From Metarhizium brunneum (taxonomy: Eukaryota; Ascomycota; Sordariomycetes; Hypocreales; Clavicipitaceae): a stretch of DNA of 64,000 bases. The stretch is taken from positions 3,658,001 to 3,722,000 of the forward strand of contig NC_089425.1 in assembly GCF_013426205.1 (NCBI RefSeq), in the 5' to 3' direction. Shown here piece by piece: positions 10,811 to 21,980 of the stretch. The notes under the pieces are model-generated. The model saw only the letters and a program-made list of their open reading frames with translations. It was not told where the DNA came from and made no database searches. Numbering within the stretch: the first letter of the stretch is position 1; each line of letters opens with the position of its first letter. Both the position numbers and the translations under genes were made by a program.

Positions 10811-11933
10811 TCAGACAAGAAGCTTTACGACCTCAGAAGTAATGTCGTAAAGGGGAAACTCGGTCCTGTTCCCGGAAAGCGTGTCAGGAACCTTGTTAGC
10901 CGCATCGCCAAACCACTCAGTCGAAACAAAGATGCGGCCTTCAATCTCCACCGAGGCCGTCGTGGAACCCCCCTCGTCCGCAAACTTGTTCGGCACAACA
11001 CCCAGTCGCTGGGCAGACGTCCATTTGCCGTCGTCGGAGCGAAGCACCACCGTCCCCTCCAACTGCGACGACACGAGGAGCACCTTGCCCTCGAACTTTG
11101 ACGGCAAATAGATGCCATCGGGCCTCTCGCCGATGCCGTCCTGCCCAACGGGCACGACGTCGGGAACGCCCTTGTCCGCCTTCATATCGAACCGCAAGAG
11201 TCTACTGCCCGTGTGCTCCGTGGCGAGCAGAATATCCCCCTTGGACGCCAGCCCCGTGAGCCCCTTCTTGGTGTGGTCCTTGTCATTGGTGAGGTACCAC
11301 GGCGCCGCGGTCTTGCCGTCCTTGCTCACGCGGACGATGCTGCTCGGCCAGGTGCCCACGGCGAAGGAGTTCCCGCAGGCGTCGTGCTCGATGTCCTGGT
11401 AGCCGCTGTAGATGCCGTCGGTGACGGCGGTCAGGTTTGCCCGCCAGAGCTCCTGCCCGCGCGCGAGGTCGTACTTGACGAGGAAGTTGTCGCCGGAGAT
11501 GTTTGCGCCGCGGGTGTCGAAGGCGGCGCCGGCGTTGACGATGACGGACAGGCGGCCGAGGGGGTCGACCTGGACGCCGCTGGCGTGGAGGACCGGGTCG
11601 TAGGAGAGCTTGTCGAAGGCGATGGTCTTTGTGACTTTGTTGGTGAAGGGGTTGTATACGGCGACTGTGGAATTGTACAGGACGCTGTATGATTTGAAAT
11701 AGTTGTATTAGCCACTTGCGTACTTTGTTTTGTGGATATATGGATTTTGCGTTTTTACAGGGGTTGGGGAATTTTAGAAGCGGCATGTACCTGATGTACG
11801 CAAGACGGGTTTTGGTATCATAGTCGATATTCTCGGGGTACAATTGGTACGAGTTGATGACTATTTCTTTGCTTTGGACAGGGCCGGCTTGGGCGACGCC
11901 CGCGGCGAAAAGAGGTACGAGGGCAAATAACAT
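10811..11933 (-). CDS. TRI14-like secreted beta-propeller protein, 2 exons
   Basis: Exons 11933-11791 and 11684-10811, 338 residues. The ATG at 11933 opens a signal peptide (MLFALVPLFAAGVAQA); upstream in-frame Met codons are less likely. The intron has GTACAT and CTAAT..ACAG and joins YI-SVLYNSTVAVYNP. Signatures match the TRI14 family known from trichothecene loci and as stand-alone paralogues in many fungi: SGVQVDPLGRLSVIVNAGAA, SGDNFLVKYDL, YQDIEHDACGNSFAVGTWPS, DGIYLPSKFEGKVLLVSS and SGNRTEFPLYDIT. The biochemical role of TRI14 is not settled; reports link it to virulence and metabolite yield. No trichodiene synthase (TRI5) is present, so this gene does not imply trichothecene production. 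Predicted secreted or vacuolar propeller. Confidence 0.86.
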
Positions 11934-12997
11934 TTTTGTTTCTTCTATGTTATTCGACCAACTGGGAAGAAATGCGGTTATATTTAGCCCGTTCAAGCTG
12001 TGACTTGCTGAGTGACTGCTGTTGCTAGCTGTCGAGATGGAGATGGAGGTGGTGCAGAATGAAATGAAATGTCCGACGCTGTAGAATAAATATATAGTTC
12101 TACTTTGTAATTTAACAGAGGTTTGATTGCGCCGAGAGTTGTGAATCTGCTATTATAAGCCCGAGTGGGATCTCGGGTGTAGCAAGGCTTACCTAGTTCG
12201 CAAACCCGATCCGATGCCAACGCAACTAGCCAAGTCCTTGTTGCTTGTAGAACCCAAGGTTACATTTGTAATCGCAGCAGAATAAATGCCCGCCAACGCA
12301 TTCCTCTTGAAGTTAGTCTTTGCCGGGTGTTGCCGGCACACTGGGATGAGAGACTTGCAAGCAACCAACGGAGATTGACTCTTATACATGTGCCCGAGAT
12401 TGTAGAATAGAGAGCGGCATTTACGTGTAAGCGGCAACATTAGTCGTCATGACTCTGGTTCAGCCTTGGCCCTTGGCCCTGAAACCTGCGTGCTCATTAA
12501 AGGAGCAGGAGGGCGTCGTAAAGCTCACCCGTGATAAGACCTCTCGGGGCCAAGCAACCAAGTTAGTTACCAACCCCTTATATTGACGTAATACCGGTGG
12601 GTGGACCACGGTTTGTCGGCAGTTGGTTGCGGGTTGCTAGAGCTCAAGTCATTCGCGCATGACGTCGATTTAAGCACAAGATGCCCATGATCCCCCACAA
12701 CGCCGCGCCGATCAATCTGTAAGTGTCAACTTGTCCTTATTTATTGACCGCGCGGCCCCGTTTGTACTGTCAAGTCTGTTTTACAATCAACTAATAGCCT
12801 AGACTAGACTACGGCAATCGGTCGGGGCTTGAACGTGGGATTGTGGTTTGAAGGAGAGCAATTGCAAAGTATGTTGGATTGTATACATCAATTAAATAAT
12901 ACTATCTTACTTGCAAAAAAAAAAAGTGCTCTAAAGTGTTGAGAGGAGGAAAATGCAAAAAGAAGCGCGAGTGAGGACATCCCCACCACTATCCATT
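11934..12997. other. Intergenic, no gene seen
   Basis: Upstream region of the TRI14-like gene and flank of the first tRNA-Cys. Open frames are short and unlike known families. Confidence 0.55.
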
Positions 12998-13070
12998 AGT
13001 CCGTGCCCGGATTTGAACCAGGGATCTACAGATTTGCAATCTGCCATCATAACCACTAGACCACACGGAC
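12998..13070 (-). tRNA. tRNA-Cys (anticodon GCA)
   Basis: 73 bases, intronless. The seven-pair acceptor stem GTCCGTG/CACGGAC with discriminator T is read on the minus strand. The anticodon stem-loop gives loop TTGCAAA, so the anticodon is GCA (Cys). The T arm carries GGTTCAAATCC, and the A-box-like GTCTAGTGGTTAT and B box are intact. A T at position 73 is the usual tRNA-Cys identity base. A near-identical gene lies 1.3 kb to the right on the plus strand. Confidence 0.95.
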
Positions 13071-14349
13071 GAAGGTAGCCAGTACGCTGTGTTCGACGCC
13101 CATTTAATACAACTTATAAGGACATTACAAATTGCGCGACAAATGCAGGGACGCGAGTTGCAAGATATTTACTCGCACAACAAGGGCCAGCGGCCAAGTG
13201 AAGTATTATTTTGATAATTTTTCAACTAAAGAATCATATAGATGGGCGATTCGTGAGTCGCTACTGACGTCATCGGGAGCCTTTTGCTCGACCAGCTCGC
13301 TAGCAGCTTTACAGATTCAATCCGCCACGTAATTCCAGGTGCCAAACCCGAGTCAGAAGCTTTTTGTCATGGTAGGTTCGTCTTTTATTCAACCATCCCG
13401 GCCGCTTTCCAGAATCAACTTGTGAATGAGTTTGTTTACTCTTTGATGATGCAACGACCTCACAAGATCGCTTGCACCAATACATGTCCAAAATGATGAG
13501 TGCTCTCCTGCAACAAAATCGCTAGTGTGCATCGTATTGAGCGTTCTTATTGACAGAAACTCCCACGAGATAGTACGACTTTTGCAGTTCTTACTGCTTT
13601 ATATAAACGCTGCTACAAGCTCGCCTGTTCATCTGGATATTGTTGATTTCAGCGCGTTTGCCTCCTGAACCACATCATGACTCTGAAACAGCTTCGCTGG
13701 CCTCAGGTGTCTCCTCTGCTCGCGTCAAATGACGACGCGACGGCATGTGCTGAGCAGTTTCTGAATGCGTAAAAGGAAAATTCGCCGCGCCGGTCTGCTC
13801 GACGATGCAGCATTTTATGTTAACCTGATTGCGCGTCTTTCAGGACGCCTTTAGCGGTTGGGACCATGAAGGTACCGCGCGAGCTTTGTAACGCCGTGAT
13901 TTCGCGTTGGAGGCGAAAGTCGGTGAACGAGCTCCAATAAACCTTTGGTTCCAAAAAAAAAATAAAATAAACACGCATAGCACGACTCGCAGTGACTCTG
14001 GCAACATAGTTGACTTCTACCATGGCAAAATGATTTTTTCGTTTCACAGACGGGAGGGGATACTCGATTCATGGGTTTACTTCATCTGACCGTCCTGAAA
14101 GGTGGCCACGCAAACCGTCTGGTGTACGGAGTCGTGGAAGGGACTCGGCGTGCATGCCCGCCCTCTTTCGCTGGACTTATTGACTGCCCCTGGAAAGGTG
14201 CAGTCCAGCGAGTCTCCTACAGAAAAACATGCAAGTAAGTGGCCAGTAAAAGAGATAACCGTCGTAGAAGCAGCTCCGGCATCAAGCACCTGGAAAATGA
14301 TGTGCCAAGTCATAATGCATAATAAGGCCCCTTATGACATAATCAAGTA
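13071..14349. other. Spacer between the two divergent tRNA-Cys genes
   Basis: About 1.3 kb without a recognisable gene. It contains an A-rich run near 13955 and no obvious long inverted repeat outside the tRNAs, as far as can be judged by eye. Confidence 0.5.
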
Positions 14350-14422
14350 GTCCGTATGGTCTAGTGGTTAGGATGGCAGATTGCAAATCTGTAGATCCCT
14401 GGTTCAAATCCGGGTACGGACT
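14350..14422 (+). tRNA. tRNA-Cys (anticodon GCA), second copy
   Basis: 73 bases, intronless. Acceptor stem GTCCGTA/TACGGAC with discriminator T, anticodon loop TTGCAAA (GCA), T arm GGTTCAAATCC. It differs from the copy at 12998-13070 only by a compensated pair change in the acceptor stem (G-C to A-T) and one D-arm base. Both promoter boxes are intact, so both genes are probably active. The two point away from each other. Confidence 0.95.
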
Positions 14423-15406
14423 GATTATTTTTTGCCTTTCCTGCCACCCACTCTACTTGGCGCTCTGCCGTACCCCGAGGATCCGCTACATTAAAGGCAA
14501 TATTCCGAAAGGCTGGACGAACTCTAATAGGCCGAGCGGCTCACCTGGCGAAGCCCAACTTTTTATCCGGATTCCCAGTGTGTTGAAGAGTATGTATCTC
14601 CTGGTTTGGTACTTGGAAATAAACCTAAATAATACAGGCCCAAATGAGTAACTTGAAAGAAAAATATCTACTCAGTGACAGATTATTGTGCTACGAAGAC
14701 TTGAGTGCAGTGGTGATTGACGTAGGTAAGCCAAAGTAGTTGCCGTACTTGAACAGAAATTAATGACGGATGCTGCCGAGATCTAGTTTTCAATAAGGCT
14801 ACATCTCTGTGGAAACAGGTCGAATTCAATGATATTACGAGCAACGACCAGACATTGTAGGGACCATGTATATTTTCAATTTTGGCAATGTGACAGCAGG
14901 CTGGTTGAGTTCAAGGGAGAAGAACAGAAAGGGGGTTTGAGCAAGATTTGCATATAGCAACTGCGTAATTTCTGTTTAGTAACCTAGGCGAAACAAAAAA
15001 GCATTCATTACATGCATTAAACCGAGGCTGTGGCATATAAATCACTTTGCGGCCCTCCCTCATCCAACTATGCCTCTATTGTGTCTTGCATTTGACATCA
15101 CGTCACGACTCTTGACCTACACGAATTCGTAATGATGGAGACTAGAGCCTCGTGTGGTTTCGCCGTTTGCACGTCTCTTCCTCTTGCCAGCCACGCCGTC
15201 TCGTAGCCATGCATTGTTCCAGCCCCGGTCGACGGGCCCCCGAACGTGGTTGGTCGAGTCTGATGTCATGTGACGCTTTGTAGATGCAGCAGTTGATGGA
15301 ATTGGAACTACGGTACAACTACATGTCGATAGTAGCTGCGGGGAGCTTTTTTGGCGGCCTTTGCGCAATAAAGTTCCTTGATCAAAATACACCCACTGCC
15401 ACTCTG
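14423..15406. other. Intergenic, no gene seen
   Basis: AT-rich stretch between the second tRNA-Cys and the FAD enzyme gene. GGCATATAAATC near 15031 is a TATA-like candidate for the downstream gene or for an alternative upstream start. Confidence 0.45.
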
Positions 15407-16901
15407 ATGCCTCCAGTCGATATAGACTTTCCATCTACAACGGTGAGATTATTAGTCTGTTCTCTCAGCCTGCTGGTAGCAATACATGCGCTTCCGAACG
15501 TCCTCTTCAAAGACGTCGTGATTGTTGGTGGTGGTGCTTCAGGCTCCTATGCCGCGGTCCGCCTTCGTGAAGACTTTGGAAAGTCCATTACTCTGGTTGA
15601 GAAGGACGAAATCCTCGTACGTCCTCACTGGTACCATGTAAGTGGGGGTGTTGGAGGCTCATTTCCAGCAGGGCGGTCACGTCGACTCGTACGTCGACAC
15701 CAAGACGGGCACGCCGTACGACTTTGGCGTCAAGGAATTTATCCAGGCGGGCAACGCGACGGGTTTCTTTGATCGGCTGGGCGTCCAACGCGGCCGCAGC
15801 ACCAAGACCCCCCTCAACACGACGTACATTGATTTCAAGAGCGGCAAGGTGCTGGACTTTGCGCCGCCCCCGTCCGCCGCCCAGCTCGACGCCTTGGCCG
15901 ACTTTCTGCGCGTCGTCGAGCCGTGGGAGCATTTCTTGCAGCCGGGTTATTTCGACTTTCCGGAGCCAAGCCATATCCCCGGAGAGCTTCTCGTTCCCTT
16001 TGGCGACTTTGTGTCCAAGCATGGGCTTGAGCGTGCCATGCCATTCATCTACCAGACCACGGGTCTTGGGGTCGGCAACATGACCAGGGCAATTACACTG
16101 TTCGCGCTGCAGGCATTCGGTGCGTCCATGGCCCGGTCGGCTCTTGGGCTGTAAGATTCATTTGTACCAGCTTCAGGGCGGAATCAGGATCTATACGACG
16201 CCGTGGCCGCCGTCCTCGGCAGCGATGTCTTGTACGCCAGCAAAGTCGTCAACACTCTTCGCACCAACCTCGGCGTCATTGTCACAGTCAGGCACCTGAA
16301 GTCCCGGAGGCTCACTTACATTGCTGCCAAGGCTCTCTTGATTGCTATTGAACCGACAGGGGATAACACGGGGCCGTTTAGTCTGGACCCCGATGAGAAG
16401 CATATTTTCTCCAAGTTCACTTACACGCGCGAGTACACGGGCATCATTGACAATGCCGCCCTCGCTGCACACGCAAGCTACTTCAACCTTCCCTCCGACG
16501 CAGCGCCAAACAACTACCTGTCGTACCCTGAGCCGCCGTTCACTGCCCGCATCGACTACATGGGTTCGGGGCACTACTTCCGGGTGACTGTCATTGGCGA
16601 CGACAAGCTTGACGACAAAGGTGCAAAGGCGTTGGTGGACAAGGACTTTGCGACTCTTGTCGATGCTCATGTGCTACGGGGTTCTGCTGCCGAAAAAGTC
16701 CACTGGGTGGCCTTTTCTACTCACGGACCGATGCATGCAAGAGTGTCAGTCGGGGATGTCCAGCGAGGCTTCTTCCAGAAACTGTACGCGTTGCAGGGGA
16801 GACGGTCGACTTGGTGGACTGGCGGCGCGTGGTCGGTCAATTTCCAGTCGGCGCTGTGGCAGTACGACGACATCATTGTGCCCATGATGCTTTGGGGGTA
16901 G
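15407..16901 (+). CDS. FAD-dependent amine-oxidase-like oxidoreductase (beta-cyclopiazonate dehydrogenase-like), 3 exons
   Basis: Exons 15407-15616, 15672-16119 and 16177-16901, 460 residues in phase. The start at 15407 puts a hydrophobic signal-like stretch (RLLVCSLSLLVAIHALP) before the dinucleotide motif DVVIVGGGASGSYAAVRL at about residues 37-54. Intron 1 (GTACGT..CAG) joins VEKDEIL-GGHVDSYVD, restoring the GG motif of the flavin amine-oxidase fold. Intron 2 (GTGCGT..CAG) joins LQAFG-RNQDLYDAV. The family includes the FAD oxidocyclase CpaO of the cyclopiazonic acid pathway, but most relatives in fungi are uncharacterised. Predicted role: FAD-dependent oxidation, possibly of an amine or indole substrate, in the secretory pathway. 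An alternative Met at 15323 would add 28 residues and weaken the signal peptide. Confidence 0.85.
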
Positions 16902-19194
16902 ACGGCGACGTGTGGATTGTCCCCAAGTCGTGCCACACTACGACTTTGTGTGTTCATGTAAATAGCTAGACTGCTTACAAGACACTCTGAGTCCAACTTG
17001 AACTGGCATCAAAAAGGAGGAAGGAAAATGGTTGTTGGCGTTGATGAGGAGAGTTCAACCGAGGCATTCTGACGGTCTAACCCAATCATGTTGTCGACGG
17101 CTCAGCTCTCTCAGGGTCGCCATCACATACGGGCACCTGTCTTTGGAGTATCTACTGTTTCTTGATTGGCGGTATGCTGTGCCGAGTAGGGGACTGTCTC
17201 GTATTGTTCTGTGCGGTCCCACATTGTCGAGTCATCCGTTGTGGTGTCGTTACTTTTGCTTTGATTCGCAAGGTTTTAGTTGACGTGTCTTGCCTCGGGC
17301 CAGGTGGCTCGAACAGCTATGTAACACGATGTGATGACTAGGATGCGAGGGCTGAATATGTCTTGCCAGTAGGGATTACTTGGTATGCAACCCAGCATAA
17401 TCCTGAACCGGGAAGACCTACGGAAGGCACTCTTATACCACCATAATTGCGGATATGTCGTTGTCTGTCAGAAAGCTCTATCCAAGTATATAAAGAGATC
17501 AGCCATATCTGGTTTATCTGTACGTGACAAATGTGTCTGGCAGTATTCTTGGCAATGTCTTGTTCTAACTGGCTGCTAGAGATCGATCACACTATAACAA
17601 ACTGTCAAAGGTGTGGCTGTCATTGACCAGGTAGATACGGAGTACGCGGGGCCTGAATACGATACATCGAAAAAGACGACGAGGAAATGAAAGAAATCCC
17701 GCTGATGTATGCAAAGCAATGGCGGCTTGACATGTCATTTTTTTGTGCCAAAAGGCATCGATGTTTGTCCCCGTATCACAGATGGCGAGACACCATGATG
17801 ACAGTAGATGCTGTCTCACAATGCTATCGCCGTCGTCATGGGTGTGATTCGAATCAAGACCTTAGGAGCTATGTATTAGTCAGAAGCAATTTCCAAAAAG
17901 CAAACTTATTCGCAAGTCACGTAAAATGTGTTTGTTAAAGCGCTTACTGGGGGCCTACAGCGTCAGTATAAAGCCATGATCGAGGACCATGGCCTTATTT
18001 ACTTGTATTGCAAAACATCATTCAACCAGACTTTTGTTGAACCCACCTTATCCTAATGTTGCTAACAGTATTGCTATATGGTGCTCTGGCACTTACCAAA
18101 GCAGCAAGGGCCCATGACCTCCCAAAGTTAAGGCTACCATAGGGTATAATGGAAGCCCAGAAGTACGAACCAGATCCAAATGTGGGTGAGGAAATGCTGC
18201 TAATGAAACAGAACAAGAGTCTCAGCGCGGTTTTCTGACCCATCAAAGATTTACCTCTTTAAAAACGTGCGATTCGGTGCCGAACCTCCTCGGTTTTCCG
18301 CCCCGTCACCCCCGAACTGGAAGGATGATGCCTTGCAGAGAGAAAACCGGAGCGTCACTTGCCATCAGATGAAAACTAAGAAATTAAAAGACCCCCTGGG
18401 GGCAGAAACCCGCTGGGAACCCCCGATGAAACGGCGCGGTCGCCCGTGGATGGCGGCGGTGATGTACACTCGGGCGTTGTGAGGGTGCAGGTAGGAGGCT
18501 CGCCAGAAGAAGAATTTCATCATGTTGTTAATGAGCATAATACGAGGTCAATCTGTTCGTTTTGGCAGGATATAGCTCGGTTGATTGCTGAGAATGCTGG
18601 CCACCAGACGAGAGGGGATCTGTAAAGGTTCGGAATCTGTGGTACCGCTGGTGTTTATGTGATTCGTGCCCGGGGGCAAAGCTCAGCTCTGGCGATATTT
18701 TCGACATTTGAACACTCAATGGGAATATGTATCAGAGAAGCTCAATATAAAGCAAGCCGGCTGAGTATATAGAGGAATCAGAATACAAACGTCTCCCGCT
18801 TTTCTGCCTTTGTCTAACGGGTTGATGGATCAAATGTTGAATCCAAAGCTCCGAGATGCGTAGCTTGCCTTGCTGCTGCAAAAAGCCTCTGATACATTTT
18901 CTACCTCGCCCTCGCCTTCATCTGGTGGCAGTTCCTGGTGGATCTTTGATTCCGAGCTTGGTTTGCTGCGCGAAACTTGGGCCCTGCGCCCGAAAAGACT
19001 CGCCTAGTTTCTGCACACATTACTAATATGGAAGAGATATTTCTAATTCTGTGCGGTGGGCGTGAAATTTATACTTGTCTTGCGTTTTCCTACTGGTACT
19101 CTAGGGCAGTCTTTGCCTACCTCAACCACAACACCAGACAGCCATTTGCAATGCCACCTAAACGCCCGCTAATATGGACAAAGGAACAGGCGTC
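16902..19194. other. Gene-poor stretch, nothing recognised
   Basis: About 2.3 kb without a supported gene. Frames are short on both strands. TACGGAGTA occurs at 17636. Next on the right is repeat copy R2. Confidence 0.5.
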
Positions 19195-19380
19195 ATATGG
19201 TTACACAAAGGCTACAGTCACAGGATGAGGGAAGAAGACCCTCACCGACTTCTTATATAAATAGACCTCTTTGGTTCCTCAAGGCTTCGAGGAAAACCAA
19301 GGACCTTTGATACCAAAGACTGTTATTTGATGAATTGAGTCATGTTGCTCCAAGCCTTTAGCCCTTGTCATAACACGCAA
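19195..19380 (+). repeat. Dispersed promoter-like repeat, copy R2
   Basis: Landmarks in order: GGTTACACAAAGGCTAC, CTCACCGACTTC, TATA-like TTATATAAATAGACC, CTTCGAGGAAAACC, the core CAAGGACCTTTGATACCAAA, GACTGTTATTTGATGAATTGA, then AAGCC and GCCCTTGTCATAACA. A stretch of over 35 bases around the core is identical to copy R4 at 21.9 kb. A 54-codon open frame starts at 19389 just after it (MSSPSPASSALPLV), but it resembles no known protein. Confidence 0.75.
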
Positions 19381-19687
19381 GCGACACGATGTCCTCCCCA
19401 TCTCCGGCTAGCAGTGCTCTACCGTTGGTGAACAATGTCCCGCAGCTTAGGCATATCAGGCACGAGGGATACCTGGACAAGTCTCCATCACCTCTCCACG
19501 ACAGATCATCTCATGTAGGAGGGCTGCAAGTTTTCCAAATCTCGCGGCGTTAGCGTTTTCGGAGACTCGGCACGCAAGACAGGGCTGCCCGCTGACATCT
19601 GGCGCCATGTCTTGCTCTCTCATCGACCAGAGACTAGTGAGTCGTGACGGCCAACGCGGTGTTGCGCGACTGTTCATCTCGCAACAA

Positions 19688-21507
19688 CTACACACCCAAC
19701 GATACTTTGAGACGGCCTTTGCACACGGGCGCGAAGTAGTCGCGAATCTCCATGTCCTCCTCTCTGGTTCCACGCAGGACGGGCCGAAAGTTGGTGAAAA
19801 AGGCAGCAAACAGCAGGTAAAGTTCGGCATACGCAAGACTCCCTACTAGTTAGCAAGGTGTTTCTTTACAAGGAAAGCTGTATACGCCATACTTGATGCC
19901 AATGCAAGAGCGAGACCCTCTGGAGAAGGACAACATGTATCGGTCCAATTCCCCCTTCTGGTCATTCACCCATCGCTCTGGTCTAAAGGTTTTGGGGTCC
20001 GGAAAGATTGTCGGGTCAAAGTGGTACACCCAATGGCTAAGAGATATAGACGTCTAGTAGAAGAAGAAGAAAATAAAAAGAATTAGTTTCGTAAGCTAAC
20101 GTGGAAGAAGAACTCGCCCGAGTCTGACCTTTGGTGGGATCCGGCGTCCGCAGAGAAACGCCCCTTCGTCGGGTGTGATGCGCGGTAATTTGCCTGGTGC
20201 ACCGAGAGAAAACCGCAAGGATTCTTTGATGATGCCGGTCTGGAATTATAATCTAAGTACTATGGAATACAACGAGCCGGAAGGTATACACGTACAAGGT
20301 ATGGCAATTGTCGCAGCGTATCCAGGGGAGGAAGTTTGCGCTTGTCAGGAATGGCATGGGAAAGTTCGTCCTGCAGCGTCTCCAGTACGTGGCGGTTATT
20401 CAAAGCATAAAATGTTCCGAGTGTCAGGGTCAGCGAAGGGGCTGTATTCCCGGCGGACAACAGCACAGTGGCTTCCGATACTAGATCGCGCATCGGAAGG
20501 GGAGGTCCGAATTTCTCTTGGTCGGGATCCATCAACATGTCGAGCATTGTTGGATAGAGCAGTTGGTCGTCTTGCTTCCTCTGTTTGAGGTCTAGGATCA
20601 GTTTTTCGCAATGCTAAGCACACGGAAACATGAGCACAAGTCGTACAAGCGCAAAGGCAAAGCAAAAATGTCTCACGTCTTGAATATCAAAAATAAAGCT
20701 GATTCCTAAATACTTCAACCAGGGGCGCGGCAGGCAAGAGGCGAGGTTCCATACGAGTGTGAAGAGGAGATGAAAGTTTTTGGCGAGGAACGATGTCATG
20801 ATTGCTGCATCCATGTGCACGGCTGGAGGATAGTTGAAACGTGGATAGTCGAGAGCCTCCAAGGGGCTGTGGAATGCGTATCCAAGCAACACGTCGGACG
20901 TGACGCAGCGATAGGCCAGAGACAAGTCTATAATCTCGCTGTGACTTCTGTGCCGGTCGAGGAGGTCAATGAACCTCCACACCGACTTTTCCATGACGTG
21001 CTGAGCATTGTCAATGGCGCCCTTGGATAGTCGGGGTTGGAGCAGGTCTCGACGAGGTCTTGCCTGCTTCAACGTGGCCATGGTGAAGTGGGAACCGTCA
21101 AAGGGGAAACCGTAAAATCTGGGGTCTTTTTCAAAGCGACTTCCGACTTTGAAGACGGTGCTATAGGCCTTTATATCTCGGATGTGAAGCTCGTTGGGCT
21201 CTGTCCTTACTATCGGTCCTGTGTGGACTTTTGATTGGCATAATCACAACAGATGCTTGGGCTTTAAATGCCCTTAGTACTTACCATACTCGTCGTGTAG
21301 ATATTCCAGATGCCTTATAAAATTGCCGCCTCGAACGAAATTAAAATAATGTGAATACAACGAGGTGGATGCAGCTAGTTTTGGGCCGGGGAATCGTGAA
21401 AGAGGGTGGAAGCATATCCTGTATATCGTGAGAGGGATCCAGTAGACGAGGACCAGGGCAGGTAGCAAGGCTATAGCTGAGAATCTGGGGACGAAGAAAT
21501 CCATCAT
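19688..21507 (-). CDS. Cytochrome P450 monooxygenase (CYP58/trichodiene-oxygenase-like), 6 exons
   Basis: Exons 21507-21285, 21218-20677, 20613-20296, 20239-20129, 20053-19893 and 19838-19688, 501 residues in phase. An N-terminal membrane anchor (residues 10-33) is followed by the hinge [11 protein letters not shown]. ExxR is KESLR at about 366-370, the PERF-type motif is FRPERW at 421-426, and the heme loop is [10 protein letters not shown] with Cys448, followed by INLAYAELY. The loop and the [27 protein letters not shown] segment resemble TRI4-like CYP58 enzymes, which multiply oxygenate terpenes. The I-helix reads SAGNTAPS where the usual pattern is AGxDT(T/S), so both the acid and the threonine are replaced. 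The last intron uses a GGGAG acceptor, the only one restoring the conserved INLAYAEL. Repeat copy R3 lies immediately upstream of the start. Confidence 0.88.
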
Positions 21508-21529
21508 TTGAGACGTGAGTGTTTAGACC

Positions 21530-21830
21530 ATGAGTGTGACAAGGGCTAATGTTTAGGGGCTTGGAACAGTATTCGATATTCAGCTAATACCGCGCTTTGA
21601 TATCGAGGGTCCTCGGTTTTCCTAAAGGCCTCGAGGGGCAGATGACCCTCATATATCGAACCCCGGTGAATGGGCCGGCATAGGTGCCTAAGGCCTCTAC
21701 TAGGTCTCGAGACCTTGTGTAACTGCCGTCATGTGCGGTCAATTCAAGGCACTCCGTACGGCCCGCGCCTTTATGGCGACGTGGCATCCGTGTAACTGTC
21801 ACACGGTTACACAAGGACTACGGTCATGAG
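21530..21830 (-). repeat. Dispersed promoter-like repeat, copy R3 (P450 upstream region)
   Basis: On the minus strand it reads GCCATAAAGGCGCGGGCC, then AGTTACACAAGGTCTCGAGACC, CACCTATGCCGGCCC, a TATA-like TTCGATATATGAGGGTC, CTCGAGG..AGGAAAACC, GAGGACCCTCGATATCAAAG, GTATTAGCTGAATAT, TGTTCCAAGCCC and GCCCTTGTCACAC. It ends about 20 bases before the P450 ATG, so it serves as the P450 promoter and leader. Copy R5 at 25.2-25.5 kb matches it over the whole length, including CCATAAAGGC and CTAG/GCCGGCCC. Confidence 0.75.
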
Positions 21831-21980
21831 ACCTAGGAAAAAGCCCCTCACCGGCTTCTTGTAGTTAAAGACCCCTTTAGTCAATGAGGCCTTGAGGAAA
21901 ACCAAGGACCTTTGATACCAAAGACTGTTAGTAGATGAATTGATTTATTGCTGCAAGCCGAAGCCCTTGTCACAGTAACA
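21791..21980 (+). repeat. Dispersed promoter-like repeat, copy R4
   Basis: Starts in the middle of the palindromic junction with R3 (CTGTCACACGGTTACACAAGG), then CTCACCGGCTTCTTG, where the TATA element has decayed to GTAGTTAAAGACC, then TTGAGGAAAACC, the core CAAGGACCTTTGATACCAAA, GACTGTTAGTAGATGAATTGA and GCCCTTGTCACAGTAACA. It points rightwards towards 22.0 kb, where no gene follows. R3 and R4 together look like a divergent promoter pair with one arm orphaned. Confidence 0.75.

Noticed and set aside
10811..11933. Evidence for a trichothecene cluster
   Set aside because: A TRI14-like protein and a CYP58-like P450 occur, but there is no TRI5-type terpene synthase or other TRI gene. Stand-alone homologues are common in fungi.
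13001..14422. CRISPR-like or mobile inverted repeat spanning the tRNA pair
   Set aside because: The only inverted similarity is the tRNA genes themselves; no repeat-spacer array or transposase frame is present.
19456..19836. 126-codon minus frame overlapping the P450 3' end
   Set aside because: It is another frame of P450 exon 6 and the downstream UTR; the [16 protein letters not shown] frame with a stop at 19688 is the real one.
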